A DNA stretch of 17,723 bases from Candidatus Aminicenantota bacterium (GCA_016934895.1 JAFGRZ010000201.1:1-17723), one strand, 5' to 3'. Shown: positions 1 to 8,054, counted from the stretch's first letter. Translations and numbers: made by a program. Notes: generated by a model from the sequence alone, not told the origin.

Positions 1-5
1 AGCAT

Positions 6-33
6 TTGAATCCGGGCCGAAGATGATTACAAT
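6..33 (+). promoter_or_regulatory. Putative sigma-70-type promoter of the amidohydrolase gene
   Basis: A TTGAAT box at 6-11 and a TACAAT box at 28-33 are separated by 16 bp, each one or two mismatches from the sigma-70 consensus. The -10 box ends only 6 bp before the ATG at 40, so the expected transcription start falls on or next to the start codon. No Shine-Dalgarno sequence is visible before that ATG. Both facts together suggest a leaderless or nearly leaderless mRNA. This is inferred from the sequence only; chance matches to such short boxes are common. Confidence 0.4.
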
Positions 34-39
34 AGAGCC

Positions 40-1656
40 ATGAAAAGAACAAGACAATTTTTTTACGGTCTGGGGTTAGGAGCGATCGTCATCCTCCTGC
101 TTTCGGGAGCATGCACGGCCCCGAAACAGGGATACGACATCCTCATCAAGGGCGCCCGGGTCGTCGACGGCAGCGGCAATCCCTGGTATCCGGCCGATAT
201 CGGGATCAGGGGCGGAAAAATCGCCGCCATCGAGCGGGTCCTGGATGAGGGAGATGCCAGTGAGGTCATCGCGGCTCAAGGGATGATCATCGCCCCGGGG
301 TTTATAGACGTCCACACCCATGTCGACCGAGGGATTCTGCAAAACCCCTCGGTCGAGAACTACATCAGCCAGGGCGTGACGACGGTCGTCGGCGGTAACT
401 GCGGAGGCCACGAATTTCCCCTCGCAGAATTCTTCGCCGCGGCCGTGGAGAAGGGCATCGCCCTCAACATCGCCATGCTGGCCGGCCATAACACGATCCG
501 CCGCGAAGTCATGGCGCTCAAGATGGAGGCGCCAACCGCGGAAGAGATGAGCCGGATGAAGGACCTTCTCGACCGGGAGATGCGATCCGGCGCCATCGGG
601 CTTTCCACCGGTCTGGCCTATCTCCCCGGAGTTTATTCAAAGACCGAAGAGATCGTCGAACTCGCCCGGGCCGTCGCTCCCTATAACGGAATCTACGCCT
701 CGCACATCCGGAACCAGGCAGAGGGCATTTCCGGCGCGATCAGGGAAGCGATCGCGGTCGGTGAGGCCAACGGGATCTCAATCATCATCTCCCACATCAA
801 GCTGGCCGACGAAACCATCTGGAACCGGCCGGAACTCATCACCGGGCCCGTTGAAGAGGCCAAAGCCCGCGGCCTGGAGGTCTATTTGGATCAGTATCCC
901 TACACGGCCACGAGCTCGGGCTTCACCAGTAGCTTCCCCCAGGAGGTTTTCGAGGGCGGCAAAGATAAATTCAAAGAGCGCCTGAACGATCCGGCCGTCT
1001 ATCTCAGGGTTAAGAATCACCTCATCGAACGAAGGCTCACATCCCGGCGCGGGATCAACAAGCTCCAGGGCATCCTCGTCGCCGAATGCCGGACCTTTCC
1101 CGATTACGAGGGAAAAAACCTGGAACAAATCCTGGAGCTTCTGCAGAAAGAGCCTTCCGTCGAGAACGCCGGGGACCTCATCATCGAGATCGAAAAGGCC
1201 GGGGGCGCCTCCGCGGTTTTCTTCCAGATGGACGAGGCCGACGTGGAGACTCTGATGCGCCTGCCCTACCTCATGATCGGATCGGACGGCGCGGTCCAGG
1301 TTCGCGGCCGGGGCTTTCCCCATCCCCGGAGCTACGGAACGTTTCCCCGGATTATCGGCCGTTATGTCCGGGAGAAGGGCGTTTTGCGTCTGGAGGAAGC
1401 CATCCGGAAAATGACTTCTCTTCCCGCTCAAGCCCTGAAGATCAAAGACAGGGGGCAGATCCGGGAAGGGATGTGGGCCGACGTGGTCGTTTTCGATCCC
1501 CAAACCTTCGAGGATGCCGCCACCTTCGCAAGCCCCCATCAGTTCGGCCGGGGCCCGGCGTTCGTGCTGGTGAACGGAGAGATCGTTTTCAACCAAGGCG
1601 GCTGGACCGGACGGCTACCGGGAAAGCCTCTCTTCGGAAAAGGCAAGACAGGATAG
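40..1656 (+). CDS. Exported N-acyl-D-amino-acid deacylase family amidohydrolase (probable lipoprotein)
   Basis: This 538-residue metal-dependent amidohydrolase resembles D-aminoacylases, which cleave N-acyl-D-amino acids to a carboxylate and a free D-amino acid. An N-terminal hydrophobic segment (about residues 8-24) ends in LSGAC, suggesting lipid attachment at Cys25, although Ser at -3 is not ideal for a lipobox. After a beta-sandwich-like start come HTHVD (His92, His94), the GGNCGG loop with the candidate bridging Cys120, His221 in SHIRNQ, His251 in SHIKLA and Asp415 in GSDGAV. These match the D-aminoacylase metal-site pattern in order and spacing. The C-terminal GMWADVVVFDP strand is typical of amidohydrolases. 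An in-frame stop at 7-9 and no other start codon before 40 fix the start. Known relatives include cytoplasmic enzymes; the signal implies periplasmic action here. A dipeptidase or dihydroorotase-like substrate cannot be excluded. It is probably co-transcribed with the next gene. Confidence 0.88.
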   Translation: MKRTRQFFYGLGLGAIVILLLSGACTAPKQGYDILIKGARVVDGSGNPWYPADIGIRGGKIAAIERVLDEGDASEVIAAQGMIIAPGFIDVHTHVDRGILQNPSVENYISQGVTTVVGGNCGGHEFPLAEFFAAAVEKGIALNIAMLAGHNTIRREVMALKMEAPTAEEMSRMKDLLDREMRSGAIGLSTGLAYLPGVYSKTEEIVELARAVAPYNGIYASHIRNQAEGISGAIREAIAVGEANGISIIISHIKLADETIWNRPELITGPVEEAKARGLEVYLDQYPYTATSSGFTSSFPQEVFEGGKDKFKERLNDPAVYLRVKNHLIERRLTSRRGINKLQGILVAECRTFPDYEGKNLEQILELLQKEPSVENAGDLIIEIEKAGGASAVFFQMDEADVETLMRLPYLMIGSDGAVQVRGRGFPHPRSYGTFPRIIGRYVREKGVLRLEEAIRKMTSLPAQALKIKDRGQIREGMWADVVVFDPQTFEDAATFASPHQFGRGPAFVLVNGEIVFNQGGWTGRLPGKPLFGKGKTG

Positions 1657-1682
1657 CACTGGGATCCTCTCGTTTCAGGAAT

Positions 1683-1688
1683 GGAGGG
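1683..1688 (+). promoter_or_regulatory. Ribosome binding site that selects the DUF917 start
   Basis: GGAGGG lies 7 bp before the ATG at 1696. It overlaps the first codons of a longer reading frame starting at the ATG at 1681, so the 1696 start is preferred. Confidence 0.7.
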
Positions 1689-1695
1689 AAATGCC

Positions 1696-2931
1696 ATGTC
1701 AAAAAGAACTCTGAAAACGCTCGCGGCGACGGGATTGGCAACGATGATTCTCTCATCGATCGCGGCGGCAGACGCCCGATCGAGCCGCCCGGGCCGTCTC
1801 CTCTCCGAACAGGAAGTCGCCGACGCCATGGTCGGCGCGCAGATCCTGGCCACGCGCGGGAGCGCATCCGAGGGCTATATCAAGAGGGCGCTCGAAGCCA
1901 TGAAGCAGGGAAAGCAGTTTCGCCTTCTCTCCATCGAGGATCTGCCCGAGGACGGCACGGTCGTTTCGCCGAGCGGAGTCGGCGGGGGAACGCCATGGCC
2001 TCACATCCTGGACCGGGCCAAAGCCCAGGGCCTGCCCTCCGTTCCGAACGCGGCTCTCTCGTCGGTCCGGGCGCTCGGCCGCCGTCTCAATAAGGAATTT
2101 TCGGCCGTCGTCCAGAACGAACCGGCGGGATCGACCTACGTCGCCTTCATGATTGCCGCGGAACTGGACATCCCCATCCTGGACGGCTGCCTCTCGGGCC
2201 GGGCCCGGCCCGAAATCCAGCAGCAGATCCCGTTCGCCGAGGGCATCCCGGGGACTCCGGCGGCTCTCGTCAGCCGCTGGGGCGACGTGATCTTCATCGA
2301 GTCCGCCGCGGACGACTACCGGTTGGAGGACCTTTCCCGCGCTCTGGCCGTCGCGAGTGGCGGCGGCATCCAGATGGCCCAGAACGCCATGTCGAAATCC
2401 GAGGTCCGACGCGGCGTCATCCCCGGCGTCATCAGCCAATCGATCCTCTTCGGCCGAACGGTCCGGGAGGCCCGGTTGAAAGGGACCGATCCCGTGGAGG
2501 CTTTGTGCCGGGTTGCGGGAGGGTTCGTCCTCTTTCGCGGCGCCGTCTCCAAGTCGGAGCACCGCGGCGAGTTCGGCTTCGCCTGGGGCGACGTGGAGAT
2601 GCGGGGGACCGGCCCGGACGAGGGACATGTATACAAGCTCTTCATCAAGAACGAGAACATCATGGGCTGGCGGGACGGCAAGCCGGACGCCATGCCCCCC
2701 GATCTCATCTGCAATCTGGATGCGAAGACGGGAGAGGCTCTCCTCACATGGCGGGAAAAGGGCTATCCATTGGGCCAGGAGGTCGTCCTGGTCGGGATCC
2801 CCGCCCCGCGGGAGTGGCGGACGGCCCGAGGGCTGGAGATCATGGGACCCCGTCACTTCGGATTCGACCTGGACTACATCCCGCTCGAAGACCTTCAGAA
2901 AGCCCGGACCGCCGCCGCAGCCTCGTTGTGA
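1696..2931 (+). CDS. DUF917 / S-methyl-thiohydantoin desulfurase-like protein with signal peptide
   Basis: The protein has 411 residues from the chosen ATG, which is preceded by GGAGGG. The family marks are the glycine-rich SPSGVGGGTPWP segment (about residues 91-102), the central GCLSGRARPEIQ-type region and a C-terminal part ending in GFDLDYIPLE. This matches DUF917 in overall length and layout. DUF917 proteins are usually found with hydantoinase/oxoprolinase genes, and one branch has been linked to thiohydantoin desulfuration. A Sec-like signal is visible at the N-terminus: KRTLK, then a hydrophobic stretch (about 8-24), then AAADA. The mature protein is therefore probably periplasmic, which is unexpected for the family as I know it. 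It lies 39 bp after the amidohydrolase stop and is likely co-transcribed, so both may act on N-substituted or cyclic amino-acid derivatives. Family assignment is moderate to good; the substrate is unknown. Confidence 0.75.
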   Translation: MSKRTLKTLAATGLATMILSSIAAADARSSRPGRLLSEQEVADAMVGAQILATRGSASEGYIKRALEAMKQGKQFRLLSIEDLPEDGTVVSPSGVGGGTPWPHILDRAKAQGLPSVPNAALSSVRALGRRLNKEFSAVVQNEPAGSTYVAFMIAAELDIPILDGCLSGRARPEIQQQIPFAEGIPGTPAALVSRWGDVIFIESAADDYRLEDLSRALAVASGGGIQMAQNAMSKSEVRRGVIPGVISQSILFGRTVREARLKGTDPVEALCRVAGGFVLFRGAVSKSEHRGEFGFAWGDVEMRGTGPDEGHVYKLFIKNENIMGWRDGKPDAMPPDLICNLDAKTGEALLTWREKGYPLGQEVVLVGIPAPREWRTARGLEIMGPRHFGFDLDYIPLEDLQKARTAAAASL

Positions 2932-3234
2932 GGATGAGATTCAGCTTCCCGGACGGCCGCGCTGTGCGTTTTCGTTTCCTCTGATTCGCCGCCGGTGGGT
3001 GTCAATTTCAATCATCCGGGGAGATTTCCCGTAGCCTTCCGGAGAGCTCGGCGGAGGGATGTGATAAGTCGGACGAGGGAACTGACTTCGCTCCGTTGCC
3101 CAGGGGGGTGACTCCCCGATGATCCGGACATTGGGAGCTCGAGAGGTATAAATTTTCTCGCTCATACCGGCAAAAAAGAAAGACAGGTCGGGGACCAGAC
3201 TATTGGCTGTTCGGTTTTTTCATATGAAAAAGCG
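2932..3234. other. Noncoding convergent gap between DUF917 and yifB
   Basis: This 303-bp gap separates the 3' ends of two convergent genes, so it should contain termination signals for both. No convincing GC-rich hairpin followed by a T-run was found. Visible structures are a GGGG/CCCC hairpin around 3103-3118, a CGAGA/TCTCG inverted repeat around 3140-3160, and a 16-bp A/T palindrome at 3216-3231. A 74-codon reading frame on the minus strand (2941-3165) lacks a ribosome-binding site, is rich in Pro, Arg and Ser, and is not considered a gene. Confidence 0.6.
3216..3231. repeat. Perfect 16-bp A/T palindrome next to the yifB stop
   Basis: TTTTTCATATGAAAAA is perfectly self-complementary and can be extended by a G.T and a G-C pair. 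It begins 4 bp beyond the yifB stop codon. It could act as a weak bidirectional transcription end or be a protein site. It lacks the GC stem of a standard intrinsic terminator. Confidence 0.4.
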
Positions 3235-4755
3235 TCAATAATAACGGTCCATCATCCGGTACTGGATGGCTTCGGCGACGTGGGCGGGGCGGATACTCTC
3301 CTCCCCCGCCAAGTCGGCGATCGTCCTGGCGACTTTCAAGACGCGATCATAAGCCCGCGCGCTGAATCCCAGCTTCGTCACCGCCGTCTCCAGGAGCTTC
3401 TGGGAATCGGCGCACACTGAGCAGAATTTCTTCACCTCGCGGGTTCTCATCTGGGCATTGGCGTAGATCTTGCGCCCCTGGAAGCGCTGGAGCTGCCGCT
3501 CCCGGGCCCGGACGACCCTCTCTCTGATTCTTTCCGAGCTCTCGCTCTCCTGCCGGGAGATGATGTCCCGGAACTTGACCTCGGGGACGTCCACCTGGAT
3601 GTCGATCCGGTCGAGCAGCGGCCCGGAGATCTTGGCGTAATATTTCTGCCGCTGGGCATCCGTGCAATCCGACTCCCTCCCCGCCAGCCCGCGGAATACG
3701 TCCTCGCAAGGATTCATGGCCGCGACGAGCATGAAGGCGGCCGGGTACGTTACGCTGATGGCCGCCCGGGCGACCGTCACCCGGCCGTCCTCGAGCGGCT
3801 GGCGCAGGTCCTCGAGGACCCGCCGCTTGAACTCCGGGAGCTCGTCCAGGAAAAGAACGCCGTTGTGGGCCAGGCTGACCTCGCCGGGACGGGGAATCGC
3901 GCCGCCGCCGATGAGGCCGGCGTCGGTGATGGTGTGGTGGGGAGAACGGAACGGCCTCGCGCAGACGGCTCCCCTATCCCTGAGCAGGCCGGCGGCGCTG
4001 TAGACCTGGGTCGCCTCGATGATCTCCTCAAAAGCCATCGGCGGGAGGATCGATGGAAGGCGCTTGGCCAGCATGGTTTTTCCGGCGCCGGGAGGACCGA
4101 TGAGAAGGACGTTGTGAGCGCCGGCCGCGGCCACCTCCAGGGCCCGTTTGGCCTGTTGCTGGCCCTTGACCTCCGAGAAATCGCCGTCATAAGCGGCGGC
4201 ACCGAAGATTTCCGAGGGTTCGTTCCGCAGAGGGGAAACGGCGTCCGGCTCGTTGAGGAGACGGACGACCTGGACCAGGTCTTCGAGGCCGTATATGTCG
4301 ACGCCGTCGACGAGCGCCGCCTCCCTCTCGTTCTCCTTGGGGATGACGATCGCCCGGAAGCCCTTTCTTTGAGCGAGGAGAGCGGCCGGGAGGATGCCCC
4401 GGACGGGCTTCAACCGGCCGTCCATGGCCAGCTCGCCGACGAAGAGATAGTGCACGAGGCTCGCGGCTTCGATGACGCCCAGGTACGCCAGCAAACCCAG
4501 GCTGATCGGCAGGTCGAAGGCGGAGCCTTCCTTGCGGCGGCCGGCCGGCGCTAGGTTGATGGTCAGCTTGCGGGCCGGCATCTCGTAGCCGCAGTTCTTC
4601 ATGGCCGCCCTGATCCTCTCCTTGCTCTCCCGGATGGCGGCGTCGGGAAGCCCAACGGTGACACAGCCCGGGATGCCGGTGGAGACGTCCACCTCGACCT
4701 CGACCAGATAGGCCTCGATCCCCAGAAGAGCGGCGCTTGAGGTTTTGATGAGCAC
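3235..4755 (-). CDS. yifB: YifB/ComM-family Mg-chelatase-like AAA+ ATPase
   Basis: The 506-residue length is normal for YifB/ComM. ComM is a hexameric helicase promoting branch migration during natural transformation; many orthologues in non-competent bacteria have unclear roles. The N-terminal half is the Lon-protease-like fold with GIPGCVTVGLPD and the KEGSAFDLPISLGLL segment. Walker A is GPPGAGKTM (about 220-228), Walker B is LFLDE (301-305), and KISGPLLDRIDI marks the sensor region. The C-terminal Mg-chelatase domain (about 410-500) contains GFSARAYDRVLKVARTIADL. The start is GTG at 4755, with AGGGA about 5 bp upstream. Oddity: the usual NPCPCGY...CxC cysteine cluster is reduced to NPCEDVFRGL plus one later Cys (Cys350, Cys364). 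A 169-bp gap separates it from the upstream membrane-protein gene, so it may have its own promoter. Confidence 0.95.
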   Translation of the reverse strand: MLIKTSSAALLGIEAYLVEVEVDVSTGIPGCVTVGLPDAAIRESKERIRAAMKNCGYEMPARKLTINLAPAGRRKEGSAFDLPISLGLLAYLGVIEAASLVHYLFVGELAMDGRLKPVRGILPAALLAQRKGFRAIVIPKENEREAALVDGVDIYGLEDLVQVVRLLNEPDAVSPLRNEPSEIFGAAAYDGDFSEVKGQQQAKRALEVAAAGAHNVLLIGPPGAGKTMLAKRLPSILPPMAFEEIIEATQVYSAAGLLRDRGAVCARPFRSPHHTITDAGLIGGGAIPRPGEVSLAHNGVLFLDELPEFKRRVLEDLRQPLEDGRVTVARAAISVTYPAAFMLVAAMNPCEDVFRGLAGRESDCTDAQRQKYYAKISGPLLDRIDIQVDVPEVKFRDIISRQESESSERIRERVVRARERQLQRFQGRKIYANAQMRTREVKKFCSVCADSQKLLETAVTKLGFSARAYDRVLKVARTIADLAGEESIRPAHVAEAIQYRMMDRYY

Positions 4756-4924
4756 GGCGTCCCTAAAAGTAGAGACGAATGGAAGCGAACAATCGTATCA
4801 GCGGCGAATGGCCTGATGTGAGAAGAGCAGAGATGACGGGGCGTTGCTCAGGGGGAGGATCCGGGGGTATCAAAGCATAGGGACCACGAATTGTGGGGAC
4901 GCCGGCTCTCGTTTGTTGTGGCTT

Positions 4925-7156
4925 TCATGGAGAAATATGCGAATTGGACCGATTTTCTCCATCATCCAGTTCGAGGCGGACGAAAACTCCGAGGAAACGC
5001 TTATCCCGGCTGTTCATATCGATATTGTAAGGATGAAACCCGCCCGCCTCTTCGACCTGAAGAGTGTAAAGACAAGATCCTTGCCAGCGAAAGGGACGGG
5101 GGCCGGAAAAAACGATCGTCTGTTCCGGCATGTTTCGCAAAGGATGTCGCCATTCCTTCTTCTTATTTCCCAGCTGAACCGTCACCTTCCCTTCTACGGG
5201 GCTCTGCAGCTTCACGGACACAGCGGAGACGGGACGGTCCGTGCGGATGACCAGTGTCGCCTTGCTTTCTCCCCGCACCCAGAATCCGCCGAGCTCCAGG
5301 CCCAGGGAATCCGCGTCCTGGGCGAAAATCCTTCCTCCGTTGACGGCGAAGCCGTTCTCGAGCCGGACATTGAAAAAGGACATGATCACGAACGCCAGGC
5401 CGAAAAATGCCACCAGCCCGAGATGTCCCTTCAGCCCGAGCCGAGCCCGTTCATAGCTCTTCGTCCTCCCCTTCCACAGGAAGATCCCGGTGACGGCCAG
5501 AACGGCACTCAGCCAGAGAAAAGCCACCCCCCAGGTCTTCTGTTCCGGGACCGTCGTGGCCAATCTGGGCACCCATTCCGTCCAGTCGATGAGCAGATTG
5601 CTTAAATAACTCAGAAACTGGCTGGGCAACTCCGGACGGCCTGGCCCGAAAATTTCGGCGATGCTGTCTTGATAAAGAAGCCGGGGATTGCGGAGTCCCA
5701 CCAACACCAGGAAAAAGCTCAGGACGAACAGTCCTTCACGCATGACCAGGGCTGTTTTGGTCCTCTCGTTCGCCAGCGCCTGAGCCAGAAAAAGGGCCGG
5801 AATCCAGATCACGGGGAGGAGCGGTCTCCCCGGCGGGCAAAAGCCGGCCCAGTAGAACGTCATCGAGCAGAACATCCAGAAAGCCATAAACATCGCAGCC
5901 AGGGGATATGCCGGCCCGGATATTTTTTTCCGGAGCAGGAAGAACCCGGCCAGGCTGAGAATCAGGACCGGCGCATAGACGAAAAGCCCGAGCCTTTGAT
6001 CGAAAAAATAGGCCAGCAGGCGGCTCAGGAAATCCACGGGGTCTTTGACCAGAAAACGGGAAAGGGACAGGCTCGTTCCCTCGGCCGAACCTCGATAGAC
6101 CGCCTGAGGGGAAATCCTCCCATAGAGGCTATAGAGAAACAGAAGGAAAAGCCCGGCCGAAACGATCACGGGAAAAAGGAAAGAGAGTGCGGCCTTTATC
6201 TTGATCCGTCCCAACCTCGAAGCGAAAAAGCCGACGATCAGGCAGGCCGCTCCGGCCAGCGGGATGTATTTGATCCCGAACCAGGGCAGAAGCCCGATCC
6301 CTGTCCCCGCCAAGAGCAGGTTTCGGTATGACAACCGCTTTTTCAGGATGAGACCGTATGACAAGGCCGCCAGAATCAAGGCGACGGGCAACTCGGGGTA
6401 GATGAGGTGGGAATAGAAAAAGAGCGGCATTGTGAAACTCGTGACCAGCCAGGCGAGAAGGGCGGCCCTTTTATCCCGCGTCAGTTCCCAAGCCGAGAGA
6501 AAAAAAACCGAACCGAGCAGTGCCGCCAGAAGACAGATGGGAAGACGGCAAAAAAAGACCAGGACAATCCGCTCGCTCCCCCCTCCCCGGACGAACGCAG
6601 AGAACGCCGGGCCGGCCTTTTCCCCGGCGATATAAAACGGGACGATCAGAACGGGAAGGCCGGGAAAATGCTTGGAATAGAGGAATCCTTCGCCCTTTTT
6701 GCCGGGATAGGCGTGGAGGTCCAGGTCTCCGTTATAGAAAGCCTTGTACTCCTTGTTCTTATAATCCTCGGCCAGGTTGAGATCCCCATCGGCGATGAGG
6801 CTCCTGGTGAGCAGAAGATAATGAGGCTCGTCGCCGGTGAACGGAAGGGCGGGAAAAAAGAGCCCTGTCGCGTAAAGCCCGTAAATCAAGAAACTAAGAA
6901 GAAAAAGGCGCCGGGCCAGCCGCCGTTCGGGCATGGCGGCGAGATGCCTCCGGATCCCATCCCTCTTGAGGTCGAATATGAACACGGCCGCAAGCACGGC
7001 CACGCCCAGGCCTGAAACGAGCCGGAGGGCGGCGTCGATGTCTCTCAAAAAAACCAGCCGGTGGACGAAAGTCAGTACGAGAAAAAGAAGAGGCGCAAGG
7101 ACAATGACGATTGCGTTCAAATTAAAGGCCCGGTCCGCTCGGATGAGGGGAGTCAA
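4925..7156 (-). CDS. Polytopic membrane protein, GT-C-like glycosyltransferase
   Basis: This 743-residue protein has many membrane segments: two N-terminal helices (about 15-33 and 43-61), then roughly ten more from residue 85 to about 600. TGDEPHYLLL (acidic residues 109-110) follows the third helix. An acidic motif in the first large external loop is typical of GT-C enzymes such as the ArnT/PMT and RgtA-like groups, which use polyprenyl-phosphate sugars on the periplasmic side. The last ~130 residues form a soluble, beta-rich tail. The start appears to be TTG at 7156, just 5 bp after the mglA stop and without a clear ribosome-binding site, so translational coupling to mglA is likely. Family membership is inferred from topology and one motif; a lipid or oligosaccharide transporter is an alternative. 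Its position after the GT4 genes supports a glycan role. Confidence 0.65.
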   Translation of the reverse strand: MTPLIRADRAFNLNAIVIVLAPLLFLVLTFVHRLVFLRDIDAALRLVSGLGVAVLAAVFIFDLKRDGIRRHLAAMPERRLARRLFLLSFLIYGLYATGLFFPALPFTGDEPHYLLLTRSLIADGDLNLAEDYKNKEYKAFYNGDLDLHAYPGKKGEGFLYSKHFPGLPVLIVPFYIAGEKAGPAFSAFVRGGGSERIVLVFFCRLPICLLAALLGSVFFLSAWELTRDKRAALLAWLVTSFTMPLFFYSHLIYPELPVALILAALSYGLILKKRLSYRNLLLAGTGIGLLPWFGIKYIPLAGAACLIVGFFASRLGRIKIKAALSFLFPVIVSAGLFLLFLYSLYGRISPQAVYRGSAEGTSLSLSRFLVKDPVDFLSRLLAYFFDQRLGLFVYAPVLILSLAGFFLLRKKISGPAYPLAAMFMAFWMFCSMTFYWAGFCPPGRPLLPVIWIPALFLAQALANERTKTALVMREGLFVLSFFLVLVGLRNPRLLYQDSIAEIFGPGRPELPSQFLSYLSNLLIDWTEWVPRLATTVPEQKTWGVAFLWLSAVLAVTGIFLWKGRTKSYERARLGLKGHLGLVAFFGLAFVIMSFFNVRLENGFAVNGGRIFAQDADSLGLELGGFWVRGESKATLVIRTDRPVSAVSVKLQSPVEGKVTVQLGNKKKEWRHPLRNMPEQTIVFSGPRPFRWQGSCLYTLQVEEAGGFHPYNIDMNSRDKRFLGVFVRLELDDGENRSNSHISP

Positions 7157-7161
7157 TACGC

Positions 7162-7977
7162 TCAGGGTGATTTCGTTTTCTTCGCCTTATCCAGGAACTC
7201 CTGGGATAATCTCTCCAGCTCTCTCTCGACCTCTTCGATGGTCCGGAGCTTCATTTTTCTCATGTGGGTGTCCGCTTCCTCTTCAGAACGGACAAACTCC
7301 ACCTCCTCTTCTCTCCGGGGGGCTTCCGCGACGGCTTCCTGGACGCTCTCGCCGCCAGCCAACTCATGCTCCTCATGGTCTTGCCCTTCCAGGACCTGCT
7401 CTTTGACGGCCGGCACCGTCATCTTGGCCACCTCCCTGAGGGTTTCGAAAACGCCGACGCCGTTGATCGCCGAGGCCTCGACATAAGGCCGACTCTGCGG
7501 GTTGAGGAGCTGATTGAAAGTCTCGACCGGGATGAGATTATCAAGATCCCGCTTATTGTATTGGAAGACGAGCGGCACGGCGTTGATGTCGATATCGAGA
7601 CTGAGCAGATTCCTCCTCAGGTTGTCAAAACTCTCCAGATTGGCGTCAAGGAGAGGTATCTGCGAATCGGCGACGAAGACGATCCCGTCCGCTCCCCTTA
7701 AAACGTTCTTGCGGGAAGCTTCATAGAAGATCTGCCCGGGCACCGTCATCAACTGGAAGTGGACTCTGAAGTCGCCGATCAGCCCGGCCCGGATCGGGAG
7801 CAGGTCAAAGAAATAGGTTCTTTCCGTATCGGTTTCCAGGCAAACGAGATCGCCTCGCGAGGACGGATCGAGCTTGAAGTAGATGAAGCGAAGGTTGGTT
7901 GTCTTGCCGCTTAAGCCCGGGCCGTAATAGACGATCTTGATGGCCACTTGCCTGGTGACATGGTTGACATAAGACAT
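7162..7977 (-). CDS. mglA: MglA-like Ras-superfamily GTPase with charged C-terminal extension
   Basis: The first ~190 of 271 residues match MglA, the bacterial polarity GTPase known from Myxococcus gliding and twitching. Visible GTPase motifs are the P-loop GPGLSGKTT (19-27), TVPGQ (78-82; MglA proteins have Thr in place of the usual Asp), NKRD (141-144) and SAxxG (169-173). The N-terminus MSYVNH...IVYYGPG aligns with the family start, so ATG at 7977 is preferred over a TTG at 7998 in the same frame. The TTG has AAGGA only 3 bp away. Beyond the GTPase fold is an acidic tail (about 195-240), then a predicted amphipathic or coiled helix (about 243-267). Standard MglA ends near residue 195. No mglB/roadblock gene is present in the window. 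The neighbours are glycosyltransferases, suggesting a role in placing surface-glycan machinery. Confidence 0.88.
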   Translation of the reverse strand: MSYVNHVTRQVAIKIVYYGPGLSGKTTNLRFIYFKLDPSSRGDLVCLETDTERTYFFDLLPIRAGLIGDFRVHFQLMTVPGQIFYEASRKNVLRGADGIVFVADSQIPLLDANLESFDNLRRNLLSLDIDINAVPLVFQYNKRDLDNLIPVETFNQLLNPQSRPYVEASAINGVGVFETLREVAKMTVPAVKEQVLEGQDHEEHELAGGESVQEAVAEAPRREEEVEFVRSEEEADTHMRKMKLRTIEEVERELERLSQEFLDKAKKTKSP

Positions 7978-8006
7978 CGTCGGATCCGCTCGGTTCAATA
8001 TTCCTT

Positions 8007-8034
8007 AACATACATCCCCGGGCAAGTCAATCAA
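8007..8034 (-). promoter_or_regulatory. Weak candidate promoter for mglA
   Basis: On the minus strand, TTGATT (8034-8029) and TATGTT (8012-8007) are 16 bp apart, each 4 of 6 matches to consensus. Transcription would start near 8000, giving a leader of about 23 nt before the ATG at 7977. Weak evidence. Confidence 0.22.
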
Positions 8035-8054
8035 CCAGGGTTTCAAGAAGCCCC

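Noticed and set aside
1681..1695. Earlier ATG for the DUF917 gene
   Set aside because: Its codons overlap the GGAGGG ribosome-binding site of the ATG at 1696, and it has no good site of its own.
1753..2856. Long antisense open frame (367 codons) over the DUF917 gene
   Set aside because: The opposite frame has a signal peptide, family motifs and a ribosome-binding site. GC-rich DNA often leaves the antisense frame open.
2941..3165. 74-codon minus-strand frame in the convergent gap
   Set aside because: No ribosome-binding site, Pro/Arg/Ser-rich, and it lies where transcription ends are expected.
4844..5605. 253-codon plus-strand open frame over the end of the membrane-protein gene
   Set aside because: Shadow frame with no ribosome-binding site or motif; the minus strand encodes a consistent polytopic protein.
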